A stretch of 6,378 nucleotides of DNA, from assembly GCA_002417965.1 (NCBI GenBank), contig DIDD01000024.1, positions 1 to 6,378 of the forward strand. Reading direction: 5' to 3'. The position numbers and the translations under genes are program-made. The notes under the pieces were generated by a model. That model searched no databases. It was not told the DNA's origin and saw nothing but the letters and a program-made list of their open reading frames with translations. This DNA is from Veillonellaceae bacterium UBA5809 (GTDB taxonomy: Bacteria > Bacillota > Negativicutes > Veillonellales > Dialisteraceae). Below are positions 1-6,085 of the stretch, in pieces (position 1 is the first letter of the stretch; each line of letters begins with the position of its first letter).

Positions 1-1160
1 AGATATTCCATTTCCTCCTCGGCATACTGGCGTACAACAGAACCGAAATTGACTTTTTCCGGGTGACAAATTAACTGATGGGCCGCCAGACGGTTGTAAA
101 GAGAAAGATCATTAATCAGTCTTTCCAAATCTTTGGAGCGGGAAGCAATCGCATTAAGATACCGCTTCTGCTTTTCGGGGGAAGACGCAATTCCGGCCAG
201 CAGGGCTTCTGTATAGCCCCTGATGGAAGTGAGGGGAGTCCGGAGATCATGGGAAATACCGGAGAATAATTCCCGCCGGTTTTCCTCATTCCTGACGCGT
301 TCCTCCACAGAATTGCGGAGATACTGCTGCATGGCGCGGAAATTATCGCAAACCATCCCCAGTTCATCTGTGTTATGATAATCCACTGTTGCAGACAGAT
401 CTCCTTCACGGATGGCCTTGGTGGCTAAAGAAAGCTGTACCATGGGAACCAGAAGATCCTTGTGCACCTTCCGGTACAGCCAGGTATTCACCATAGCTAT
501 AGAGCCGAATACCAAAAGAAACAGAACAACCATAAAAGCAATAAAATAATGCTTCAGGCTGATCATTGCATGAGGACGCTGCTGCCCTGAATTGACGGCC
601 AATATGGTGATCACGCTGTGACTGGAGTTCCAGGTAAGCTTAATAATACTCCGGCCGGCACGGCTTGCAGTCAGGTGCTGTCCCGTATGAAGCCTGTTGC
701 CCAGAAGATACCTGGCGACACGGATATCTTCCTCTGTGATTGTATCATATTGGGGGGCCATATTGATGGTATACCTCATATGATAGCCCAGATCCTCCAT
801 ACTGCGCCCCAGGGACTGGAGGTTTTTCTGCAGTGAATTTCTGTTGGAGGGATCAATATTGGAGAGCTTGTCCTGTGATGTGTAAAGAAGACTCTGCGCA
901 TAAACCAGCTCATTTTTATCCTGAAACAGATTTTCAACAGGATCCAGATAAGAGCGGTAAAAAAAATACATAGCGCCCATACTGATGAAGATGGTAATAA
1001 AAAGAGGAATGCCGATCATTAAAATGTTGCAGAAGATCAGCTTCTTCTTCAGGCTGTCGCAGGAGATCATATCCCGATATAGGCCGGACGTATGTTTTTC
1101 GGAAATCTTCGAAGTGAAATTTTTCAGAAGATGATTGTTCTTTCTTAAAAGACTCTGCAT
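1..1160 (-). CDS. Membrane sensor histidine kinase, partial (C-terminal ATPase domain off the left edge)
   Basis: This is a two-component sensor kinase that would sense an extracytoplasmic signal, autophosphorylate on His and pass the phosphate to a response regulator. I translated it by hand: 386 complete residues are in the window. In order they are a charged cytoplasmic N-terminus (1-40), TM1 (about 41-67), an extracytoplasmic region of about 135 residues with no family I recognise, TM2 (about 205-226), HAMP (about 227-282, with a D-E-L-G motif at 265-268) and HisKA. The H-box FSGISHDLRTPL puts the phospho-acceptor at His304. The N, G1 and G2 boxes of the HATPase domain would lie past the edge. 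The ATG at 1160 is the first start after an in-frame TAG seven codons upstream, and has AGAGG at 6-base spacing. exoA, not a response regulator, is the gene upstream. The ligand cannot be predicted. Confidence 0.93.
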   Translation of the reverse strand, partial: MQSLLRKNNHLLKNFTSKISEKHTSGLYRDMISCDSLKKKLIFCNILMIGIPLFITIFISMGAMYFFYRSYLDPVENLFQDKNELVYAQSLLYTSQDKLSNIDPSNRNSLQKNLQSLGRSMEDLGYHMRYTINMAPQYDTITEEDIRVARYLLGNRLHTGQHLTASRAGRSIIKLTWNSSHSVITILAVNSGQQRPHAMISLKHYFIAFMVVLFLLVFGSIAMVNTWLYRKVHKDLLVPMVQLSLATKAIREGDLSATVDYHNTDELGMVCDNFRAMQQYLRNSVEERVRNEENRRELFSGISHDLRTPLTSIRGYTEALLAGIASSPEKQKRYLNAIASRSKDLERLINDLSLYNRLAAHQLICHPEKVNFGSVVRQYAEEEMEY

Positions 1161-1207
1161 AAAAAACCTCTTGCCCTACATTATAAACCATTATCTCTAA
1201 AAAGGGG

Positions 1208-1237
1208 AGTATAGAATTTTAAATCGTTTTTGATCAA
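1208..1237 (-). promoter_or_regulatory. Candidate promoter for the histidine kinase gene
   Basis: On the minus strand, TTGATC (1237-1232) and TATACT (1213-1208) are separated by 18 bases. They match the sigma-A consensus at 4/6 and 5/6. Transcription would begin near 1200, giving a leader of about 40 bases. A perfect TATAAT also occurs closer to the gene (1185-1180) but has no recognisable -35 box. The promoter call is inference from consensus only. Confidence 0.4.
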
Positions 1238-1284
1238 AAGAATAAAATTATTTTCGATGTCAAAAGGAAGAGAATACAGGAAAA

Positions 1285-1318
1285 GAAATAAACAATAAAA
1301 GGATAAAAAATCTTATCC
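1285..1318 (-). terminator. Weak candidate terminator overlapping the exoA stop codon
   Basis: A perfect 6-bp inverted repeat GGATAA/TTATCC (1318-1313 and 1306-1301) with a 6-base loop includes the exoA stop codon. It is followed on the minus strand by a T-rich stretch (TTTTATTGTTTATTTC). The stem is short and AT-rich, so termination would be inefficient and read-through into the kinase gene is possible. Confidence 0.35.
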
Positions 1319-2074
1319 CAGATCCACCTCAACGGGGCAATGGTCGCTGCCCGGAATTTCAGAATGAATGACAGCATTCCGGATATGGGGCTGCAGAGAG
1401 CGGGAAACGATAAAATAATCAATTCTCCATCCCACATTCCGTTCTCTGGCATGGGCAAAATAACTCCACCAGGAATATGCCAGGGTTTTGTCAGGATACA
1501 GATACCGGAAAGTATCTATAAATCCAGCCTGAAGCAGCGCAGTCATCTGCCGGCGTTCTTCATCGGTAAATCCGGCATTTTTATGATTCTGAGCAGGATG
1601 GAAAAGATCAATTTCCTCATGAGCGACATTTAAATCCCCGCATAGAACTACCGGCTTGATCCGACTGAGCTCCGTCAGATAACGGCGGAAATCATCTTCC
1701 CATTCCATGCGGTAATCCAGTCTTGTCAGTCCCCGCTGGCTGTTGGGAGTATAACAGTCTACCAGATAATGATCAGCGAATTCAGCGGTAATCAGGCGTC
1801 CTTCGCGGTCATGTTTCTCAATGCCCATTCCATAAGATACAGACAGGGGCTCATCTTTTGAAAAAATGGCAGTTCCGCTGTAGCCTTTTTTTTCGGCGCT
1901 GTTCCAATACTGATGATAGCCGGGGAGATCAAGATGGATCTGGTCAGGCTGGGCTTTTGTTTCCTGGAGGCAGAAACAGTCTGCATCCAGTTCTCTGAAG
2001 GTATCCTCAAATCCCTTCGTGATGCAGGCACGCAGGCCGTTTACATTCCATGAAATATATTTTAAAGGTCTCAT
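1313..2074 (-). CDS. exoA: Exodeoxyribonuclease III / AP endonuclease (ExoA/Xth family)
   Basis: This cytoplasmic base-excision-repair enzyme incises DNA 5' of abasic sites and has 3'-5' exonuclease and 3'-phosphatase activity. The 253-residue protein is full length for the ExoA family and forms one endonuclease/exonuclease/phosphatase domain. By correspondence with human APE1, the active site is complete: Asn10 and Asn12 in SWNVNGLRA (APE1 N68, D70), Glu38 in LQETK (E96), Tyr108 in DCYTPNS (Y171), Asp147 and Asn149 in GDLNVAH (D210, N212), Asp219 in WRIDYF (D283), and Asp244-His245 in GSDHCP (D308, H309). I believe Asn in place of APE1 Asp70 is usual in bacterial ExoA proteins. The ATG at 2074 is preceded by AAAGGATG at good spacing. 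The gene is divergent from the ACT/UPF0210 operon and probably housekeeping. Confidence 0.97.
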   Translation of the reverse strand: MRPLKYISWNVNGLRACITKGFEDTFRELDADCFCLQETKAQPDQIHLDLPGYHQYWNSAEKKGYSGTAIFSKDEPLSVSYGMGIEKHDREGRLITAEFADHYLVDCYTPNSQRGLTRLDYRMEWEDDFRRYLTELSRIKPVVLCGDLNVAHEEIDLFHPAQNHKNAGFTDEERRQMTALLQAGFIDTFRYLYPDKTLAYSWWSYFAHARERNVGWRIDYFIVSRSLQPHIRNAVIHSEIPGSDHCPVEVDLG

Positions 2075-2118
2075 AAATCATCCTTTCTGAACGGTGAGAT
2101 CCGCTTTACTTTACTTGG

Positions 2119-2132
2119 CAGGGGAATCCCTG
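2119..2132 (-). other. Small hairpin in the probable exoA leader
   Basis: CAGGG and CCCTG form a perfect 5-bp stem around a 4-base loop. If exoA starts from the -10 box near 2150, this sits at the 5' end of its mRNA, about 45 bases before the start codon. No T-run follows it on either strand, so it is not a terminator. It may be a stabilising 5' structure or chance. Confidence 0.25.
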
Positions 2133-2145
2133 GTTTTGGTAGACT

Positions 2146-2174
2146 ACTATAAATTTTACAATATTATGGAAAAA
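2146..2174 (-). promoter_or_regulatory. Possible exoA promoter (weak -35)
   Basis: The minus strand carries TATAGT (2151-2146), 5/6 to the -10 consensus, about 72 bases upstream of the exoA ATG. The -35 region at 17 bases spacing is a poor TTTTTC. It was chosen only as the best -10 box in the right place. Confidence 0.25.
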
Positions 2175-2254
2175 TATTCCAATCCTGTCTTTTTAAGAGC
2201 GGAAAAAAGATTCCCCGGAGATGAAGAAAGCAGTACAATCCCATAGTCTTCGTA

Positions 2255-2263
2255 TGTTATAAT
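2255..2263 (+). promoter_or_regulatory. Extended -10 promoter of the ACT/UPF0210 operon
   Basis: TGTTATAAT is an exact extended -10 element (TGn followed by TATAAT). No good -35 box lies 16-18 bases upstream, as is common for extended -10 promoters. Transcription would begin near 2270, leaving a leader of about 58 bases before the ATG at 2329. Confidence 0.55.
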
Positions 2264-2314
2264 AACTTTATCTCATTATTTCGTAAAAGGAAAATTCCGA
2301 AATATTTTTCACAT

Positions 2315-2328
2315 GGGGGCGTACGCGC
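2315..2328 (+). promoter_or_regulatory. Ribosome binding site of the ACT gene with an adjoining 8-base palindrome
   Basis: GGGGG (2315-2319) serves as Shine-Dalgarno, 9 bases before the ATG at 2329. The last G begins a perfect palindrome, GCGTACGC (2319-2326), that fills most of the spacer. The GC-rich spacer contrasts with the AT-rich sequence just upstream. Whether the palindrome has a function is unknown. Confidence 0.5.
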
Positions 2329-2601
2329 ATGAAGAAATTAGTCATTACAGTCATTGGTGCAGACCAGGTAGGCATTATTGCAGCCGTATCAAGGTATCTG
2401 GCTGACGAGAATATTAATATCCTGAATATTTCACAGACGATTACAGACGGTATTTTCAGCATGGTGCTGATGTGTGATATGGAAAAGTCCGTGTCACCGG
2501 TTAACCAGGTGCAGGATTCAATCAGTCAAATCGGACAGAAGATCGGTGTTGATATCCGGGCACAGCTGGCGGATATTTTTTATGCCATGCACCGGATCTG
2601 A
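2329..2601 (+). CDS. ACT-domain protein, UPF0237 family
   Basis: This 90-residue protein is one stand-alone ACT domain, the small ligand-binding fold that usually binds amino acids in regulatory proteins. The N-terminal strand and loop KKLVITVIGADQVGIIAAVS (2-21) has the D-x-V-G-I pattern of GcvR-like ACT domains. It is followed by the helix-strand segment NINILNISQTITDGIFSM. Length matches UPF0237, which consists of this domain alone. The gene starts at ATG 2329 after a GGGGG Shine-Dalgarno. The UPF0210 gene begins 14 bases after its stop, so the two are almost certainly co-transcribed. This adjacency is widespread in Firmicutes (for example SP_0238/SP_0239 of Streptococcus pneumoniae). A role as ligand sensor or regulatory subunit for the UPF0210 partner is inference; the ligand is unknown. 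Confidence 0.9.
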   Translation: MKKLVITVIGADQVGIIAAVSRYLADENINILNISQTITDGIFSMVLMCDMEKSVSPVNQVQDSISQIGQKIGVDIRAQLADIFYAMHRI

Positions 2602-2615
2602 AAGGAAGGGACGAT

Positions 2616-3974
2616 ATGCTTGATATTGAAGATATCTTAGAAACCCAGCGGATGTTTGATAAAAATAAGCTGGATGTACGGACCATTACCATGGGAATTT
2701 CTCTTTTGGGATGTGCTTCGGGAGATACACGGACACTGTGCGGAAGAATATACGACCGTATCTGCCGAAAGGCGGAGCATCTGGTTGAAACGGGAAAAGA
2801 AATATCCCGGGAGTACGGGGTGCCTATTGTGAATACCCGGATTTCAGTCACACCGATTGCGATTGCGGCAGCCGGAGCCCCGGCTGAAGCCTACGTTGAG
2901 ATTGCAAAAACACTGCAGAAAGCAGTAGACACGACGGGTATTGACATTATTGGAGGATTTTCAGCACTTGTGGACAGAGGAATGACAGAAAGTGACCGTT
3001 TTCTGTTAGAGGCTGTTCCTGAAGCGCTTGCCTCCACGAAGAGCGTATGCAGCTCAGTGGCAGTCGGATCGACAAAGGCGGGCATCAATATGGATGCTGT
3101 ACAGAAAATCGGATGTCTTGTGAAAAAAACGGCGGCATTGACGGCCGGGCATGATGCAGAAGGATGCACACGTCTGGTTGCCTTCTGCAATGCAGTGGAA
3201 GACAATCCGTTCATGGCAGGGGCCTTTCACGGAGTGACCCAGGGGGACTGTGCAGTTCACGTGGGAGTATCAGGGCCGGGCGTTGTCAAAAAAGCATTGG
3301 AAGAAGTACGGGGAGAACCGTTCGAAACAGTGGCAAAGACAGTCAAAAATACGGCCTTTATGATTACACGTCTCGGGCAATTGGTAGCCCAGGAAGCAGC
3401 AAGACGTCTCCATGTGCCATTTGGTATTATTGATCTTTCCCTGGCGCCTACGGCAGCTGTGGGGGACAGTGTAGCCCAGGTCCTGGAAGAGATGGGGCTG
3501 GAAAGCTGCGGCGGTCCGGGGACCACGGCGGCCCTGGCGCTTCTGAATGATGCGGTCAAAAAAGGCGGACTGATGGCGAGTTCCAGTGTGGGAGGACTGT
3601 CAGGCGCGTTCATCCCGGTCAGCGAAGATCTGGGTATGATCAAGGCTGTTCAGAAAGGCAGCCTCTGTCTGGAAAAACTGGAGGCCATGACCTGTGTCTG
3701 CTCAGTGGGACTGGATATGATAGCGGTCCCCGGCGATACATCGGCAGCCACGATTTCTGCCATTCTTGCAGATGAAGCGGCCATCGGCATGATTAATAAC
3801 AAAACGACGGCGGTCCGTGTGATCCCCGTACCGGGAAAAGTTCCGGGAGATATGGTGGAATTCGGCGGACTGATGGGATATGCACCGGTGATTCAGGTCA
3901 GCCGCTTTAAGGCGGACCGTTTCATTGAAAGGGGCGGGCGCATACCGGCGCCGATCAGGGCTCTGACAAATTGA
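2616..3974 (+). CDS. UPF0210 / DUF711 'PFL family' protein
   Basis: This 452-residue protein of unknown biochemical function is full length for the UPF0210 (DUF711) family. I recall the family's known structure as an alpha/beta barrel resembling pyruvate formate-lyase and ribonucleotide reductase, hence the name. Glycine-rich, family-typical segments are visible at 273-286 (DLSLAPTAAVGDSVA), 300-307 (GPGTTAAL), 360-375 (C-V-C-S-V-G-L-D-M-I-A then PGDT), 415-425 (EFGGLMGYAPV) and a C-terminal GGRIPAPI (440-447). I see no RVSGY-like glycyl-radical motif near the C-terminus, so radical lyase activity should not be assumed. Cys360 and Cys362 lie in a conserved-looking segment and are candidate functional residues. 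AAGGAAGGG precedes the ATG at 2616. The gene is second in the operon with the ACT protein and ends at a strong terminator. Confidence 0.93.
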   Translation: MLDIEDILETQRMFDKNKLDVRTITMGISLLGCASGDTRTLCGRIYDRICRKAEHLVETGKEISREYGVPIVNTRISVTPIAIAAAGAPAEAYVEIAKTLQKAVDTTGIDIIGGFSALVDRGMTESDRFLLEAVPEALASTKSVCSSVAVGSTKAGINMDAVQKIGCLVKKTAALTAGHDAEGCTRLVAFCNAVEDNPFMAGAFHGVTQGDCAVHVGVSGPGVVKKALEEVRGEPFETVAKTVKNTAFMITRLGQLVAQEAARRLHVPFGIIDLSLAPTAAVGDSVAQVLEEMGLESCGGPGTTAALALLNDAVKKGGLMASSSVGGLSGAFIPVSEDLGMIKAVQKGSLCLEKLEAMTCVCSVGLDMIAVPGDTSAATISAILADEAAIGMINNKTTAVRVIPVPGKVPGDMVEFGGLMGYAPVIQVSRFKADRFIERGGRIPAPIRALTN

Positions 3975-4036
3975 TACTATGTGCAGTATGACATGAGAAG
4001 AAAGAGATCAATGCGGATCTAAAAAACGGGGCAGAT

Positions 4037-4068
4037 AAACGGCAAATGGAAATCATTTGCCGTTTTTT
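4037..4068 (+). terminator. Intrinsic terminator of the ACT/UPF0210 operon
   Basis: A perfect 12-bp stem (AAACGGCAAATG at 4037-4048, CATTTGCCGTTT at 4054-4065) with a 5-base loop GAAAT is followed directly by further T residues, giving six T in a row (4063-4068). It lies 62 bases after the UPF0210 stop and has standard rho-independent architecture. The stem is flanked by A-rich and T-rich sequence, but no minus-strand gene ends nearby. Confidence 0.93.
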
Positions 4069-4070
4069 GA

Positions 4071-4099
4071 TTGCCAAACGGACAAGTCCTGTGTAAAAT
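4071..4099 (+). promoter_or_regulatory. Promoter of the phosphoethanolamine-transferase-like gene
   Basis: TTGCCA (4071-4076) and TAAAAT (4094-4099) are each 5/6 to consensus and separated by exactly 17 bases. The -35 box begins two bases after the T-run of the upstream terminator, so the two transcription units abut. The expected start is near 4106, giving a leader of about 36 bases. Confidence 0.65.
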
Positions 4100-4128
4100 A
4101 TAGGTACATAAAAAGAAAAAACAGTGCA

Positions 4129-4136
4129 AAGCGGTG
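4129..4136 (+). promoter_or_regulatory. Ribosome binding site that selects the ATG at 4142
   Basis: AAGCGGTG matches the Shine-Dalgarno AGGAGGTG at 6 of 8 positions and ends 5 bases before ATG 4142. The in-frame GTG at 4124 has only A-rich sequence upstream, so the ATG is preferred. Confidence 0.6.
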
Positions 4137-4141
4137 TATCT

Positions 4142-5998
4142 ATGAAAAAATACTTATCCAATCATCAATCCTGGAAAATATGGGCGGGCATTACCATGAT
4201 TCCCTTTGCGGCGGCTCTTTTTCTGATAGGACTTTTTTCGGCAGGCGGCACATGGGAATTTTTCCCACAGGCAAAGCTTTTCTTTCTATTTGTGCAGATG
4301 GGAATTGCCACCTGCTATTTTGTATCCCGAAAACAGTACCGGGCTTCTGTCAATTTATGGGGAACCATCATTTTTTTATGGCTGATTTCCATGACCGTTC
4401 CTTTTTTGGCGGCCCAGACCGGGACGGTTCTTGATTCTACAGATGCAGCCATGGAAATCAGCACGCCTCTCTATATTTTTATGAGCTGTCTCACAGCGGC
4501 ATGGCTCCTTCCTGAAAAATGGAGGATGATTACACGGATTATCTGCGTGTGCCTGGTTGTATTTTATACATTAATACAGCTTTTTTACATAGCATATTTT
4601 GCACTGACCCATTCACTGTTGTCTGTCAATATGATGATTGCCGTGGCACAGACTAATTTCAAAGAAGCGGCCGGATACCTGGAGCTGAATGTTCCTTATG
4701 CGGGACTGGCAGCCGGAGCGGCGGTACTGTTTGCTATGGGGTGGATGGTATTTTATATGAGCCGCTTCAGCTTCAGCGGGCCTCATATTTCAGGCCATAC
4801 GAAGATAGTTTTGCTGCTGCTTCTGGGCATTAACTGCCTTTTGGCGGAAAGCAGCGCTGAAGGAACGCGGATTGCCCAGGTCTATTCAGACACCAGGACA
4901 ACACTGCAGAGTTTTGGAGAATATCAGAAAATTGTAGAGAACCGGAAACATATGGCAGTAGCAGATCCGCAGATGCTCCAAAAACTGAAAGAGGGGGCGC
5001 CGGACGGTGTCTACATACTGATTATCGGAGAATCTCTGGCAAGAGATCATATGAATGTATATGGATATTCCAGAGCGGATACGCCTTTTCAGACAGAGGC
5101 ATTGCAGAATAGAAATTATATTTTTTTCACAAATGCCTACTCATCTTATACACAGACTGTGCAGAGCCTGACCTATGCTCTGACGGAAAAGAACCAGTAC
5201 AATGACATTCCGCTTACAGAAGCCTATTCAATGATTGACATGGCCAGAGCGGCAGGATTTAAAACAACATGGATTTCCAATCAGTCCCGTTATGGTATCT
5301 GGGACACACCCATTGGGGCCATCGGATCCGTGTGCGATGAACAATACTGGATGAACCAGAATGTAGGGTCCATGGTGACAACCTCTGATTATGACGGGGC
5401 TCTCATATCCTATCTGAAAAAAGCAGATCCGGCAGACAGAAGACAGCTGATTGTCATTCATCTGATGGGGAGCCATGTCAATTATTGGGACCGGTATCCG
5501 TCCAGCGCGCGGTATTTTGGCAGGGGAGATCAAGAAAGTGAAGATCCTGATCAATGGATGACTGATGAATATGATAATTCAGTACTTTATAATGACTCTG
5601 TTATCCGGGAAATTATGGATACGGCAGTGAATACACTTCATGCGGACGGAGTCATTTATTTTTCTGATCATGCAGAAGAAGTAACGGCGCATCCGGGACA
5701 TAATGCGGATCAATTTAATTTCACGATGGTCAGAATTCCTCTGTGGATCTACCTGTCAGACCGCTATGACAGAGAACAGAAGTCAGTAGCTGAACGGCTC
5801 CGCGCAAGGACCCGCACACCTTTTACCAATGATATGATTTATGATACGCTGCTGGGAATCATGGGAATTAAAGCAGATCACTATGATCCGTCGGCTGATT
5901 TATCCGGAGAACAATACCACAAAAAAGCCTCCGATCTCACCACCATGTACGGCACGATTCCCATTACACAGGATCCCCGGCTGGCCGGTGCAGAGTAA
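4142..5998 (+). CDS. Membrane phosphoethanolamine transferase / sulfatase-family protein
   Basis: This alkaline-phosphatase-superfamily enzyme is anchored in the membrane with its catalytic domain outside. EptA/MCR/CptA relatives move phosphoethanolamine from phosphatidylethanolamine to an envelope acceptor. Numbered from ATG 4142, the protein has 618 residues. About six or seven hydrophobic segments occupy 15-235 (near 15-36, 45-62, 72-91, 106-123, 130-155, 186-206, 221-235), followed by the sulfatase domain from about 287. Metal and catalytic candidates are Glu297 (IIGESLARD), Thr337 or Thr339 in SYTQTVQSLTYALT (nucleophile), His445 in LMGSHVNYWDRYP (compare MCR-1 His395), Asp509-His510 in YFSDHAEEV, and His517 and His520 in TAHPGH. 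The GES-RDH-NVYGYSR-TP pattern favours phosphoethanolamine transferases over LtaS. The acceptor (teichoic acid, glycan or lipid) is unknown. The gene is monocistronic with its own promoter. Confidence 0.85.
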   Translation: MKKYLSNHQSWKIWAGITMIPFAAALFLIGLFSAGGTWEFFPQAKLFFLFVQMGIATCYFVSRKQYRASVNLWGTIIFLWLISMTVPFLAAQTGTVLDSTDAAMEISTPLYIFMSCLTAAWLLPEKWRMITRIICVCLVVFYTLIQLFYIAYFALTHSLLSVNMMIAVAQTNFKEAAGYLELNVPYAGLAAGAAVLFAMGWMVFYMSRFSFSGPHISGHTKIVLLLLLGINCLLAESSAEGTRIAQVYSDTRTTLQSFGEYQKIVENRKHMAVADPQMLQKLKEGAPDGVYILIIGESLARDHMNVYGYSRADTPFQTEALQNRNYIFFTNAYSSYTQTVQSLTYALTEKNQYNDIPLTEAYSMIDMARAAGFKTTWISNQSRYGIWDTPIGAIGSVCDEQYWMNQNVGSMVTTSDYDGALISYLKKADPADRRQLIVIHLMGSHVNYWDRYPSSARYFGRGDQESEDPDQWMTDEYDNSVLYNDSVIREIMDTAVNTLHADGVIYFSDHAEEVTAHPGHNADQFNFTMVRIPLWIYLSDRYDREQKSVAERLRARTRTPFTNDMIYDTLLGIMGIKADHYDPSADLSGEQYHKKASDLTTMYGTIPITQDPRLAGAE

Positions 5999-6006
5999 CC
6001 GTCTTA

Positions 6007-6015
6007 TGCTATAAT
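6007..6015 (+). promoter_or_regulatory. Extended -10 promoter candidate for trmB
   Basis: TGCTATAAT is an exact extended -10 element only 9 bases after the stop codon of the transferase gene. The -35 position holds a weak GGTGCA at 17 bases spacing. Transcription would start near 6021, just ahead of the 6029-6059 hairpin, so that hairpin would be part of the trmB leader. Confidence 0.5.
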
Positions 6016-6028
6016 AGAATACAACAAG

Positions 6029-6066
6029 ATCCGGTATGATGATTCTGGGCATACCGGATATTTTAT
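6029..6066 (+). terminator. Hairpin with T-rich tail: terminator of the transferase gene or leader attenuator of trmB
   Basis: A perfect 10-bp stem (ATCCGGTATG at 6029-6038, CATACCGGAT at 6050-6059) encloses an 11-base loop and is followed by ATTTTATT. The stem is strong but the T-run is short and interrupted, so termination is likely partial. It ends 19 bases before the trmB start and 12 bases before its Shine-Dalgarno, and lies downstream of the candidate trmB promoter. Confidence 0.6.
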
Positions 6067-6085
6067 TCTGAAGGAGGGGACGAAT

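Noticed and set aside
116..409. 97-codon minus-strand open frame across the HAMP/HisKA region
   Set aside because: It is an out-of-frame reading of the kinase. The correct frame gives the FSGISHDLRTPL H-box.
934..1191. 85-codon minus-strand open frame starting upstream of the histidine kinase
   Set aside because: It overlaps the kinase N-terminus and TM1 in another frame. The kinase frame runs uninterrupted for 386 codons with TM, HAMP and H-box features, and this one has no recognisable content.
1258..1263. Perfect minus-strand TTGACA upstream of the kinase gene
   Set aside because: No acceptable -10 box lies 16-18 bases downstream, so it was not called as a promoter.
2169..2310. Inverted pair of AATATTTTTC (2178-2169 minus, 2301-2310 plus) flanking the divergent intergenic region
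   Set aside because: Ten AT-rich bases in an AT-rich gap can easily match by chance, and the flanks do not extend the similarity.
3257..3643. 128-codon minus-strand open frame inside the UPF0210 gene
   Set aside because: It is antisense to a well-supported family protein, has low-complexity composition (Ser/Pro/Ala-rich) and no plausible ribosome binding context.
4005..4020. AGATC/GATCT inverted repeat followed by A residues just before the operon terminator
   Set aside because: It is only a 5-bp stem with no T-run on the plus strand. The terminator at 4037-4068 explains the termination signal.
4124..4141. GTG start at 4124 adding six residues to the transferase
   Set aside because: No Shine-Dalgarno precedes it and it would be only about 18 bases from the predicted transcription start. 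ATG 4142 has AAGCGGTG at 5-base spacing.
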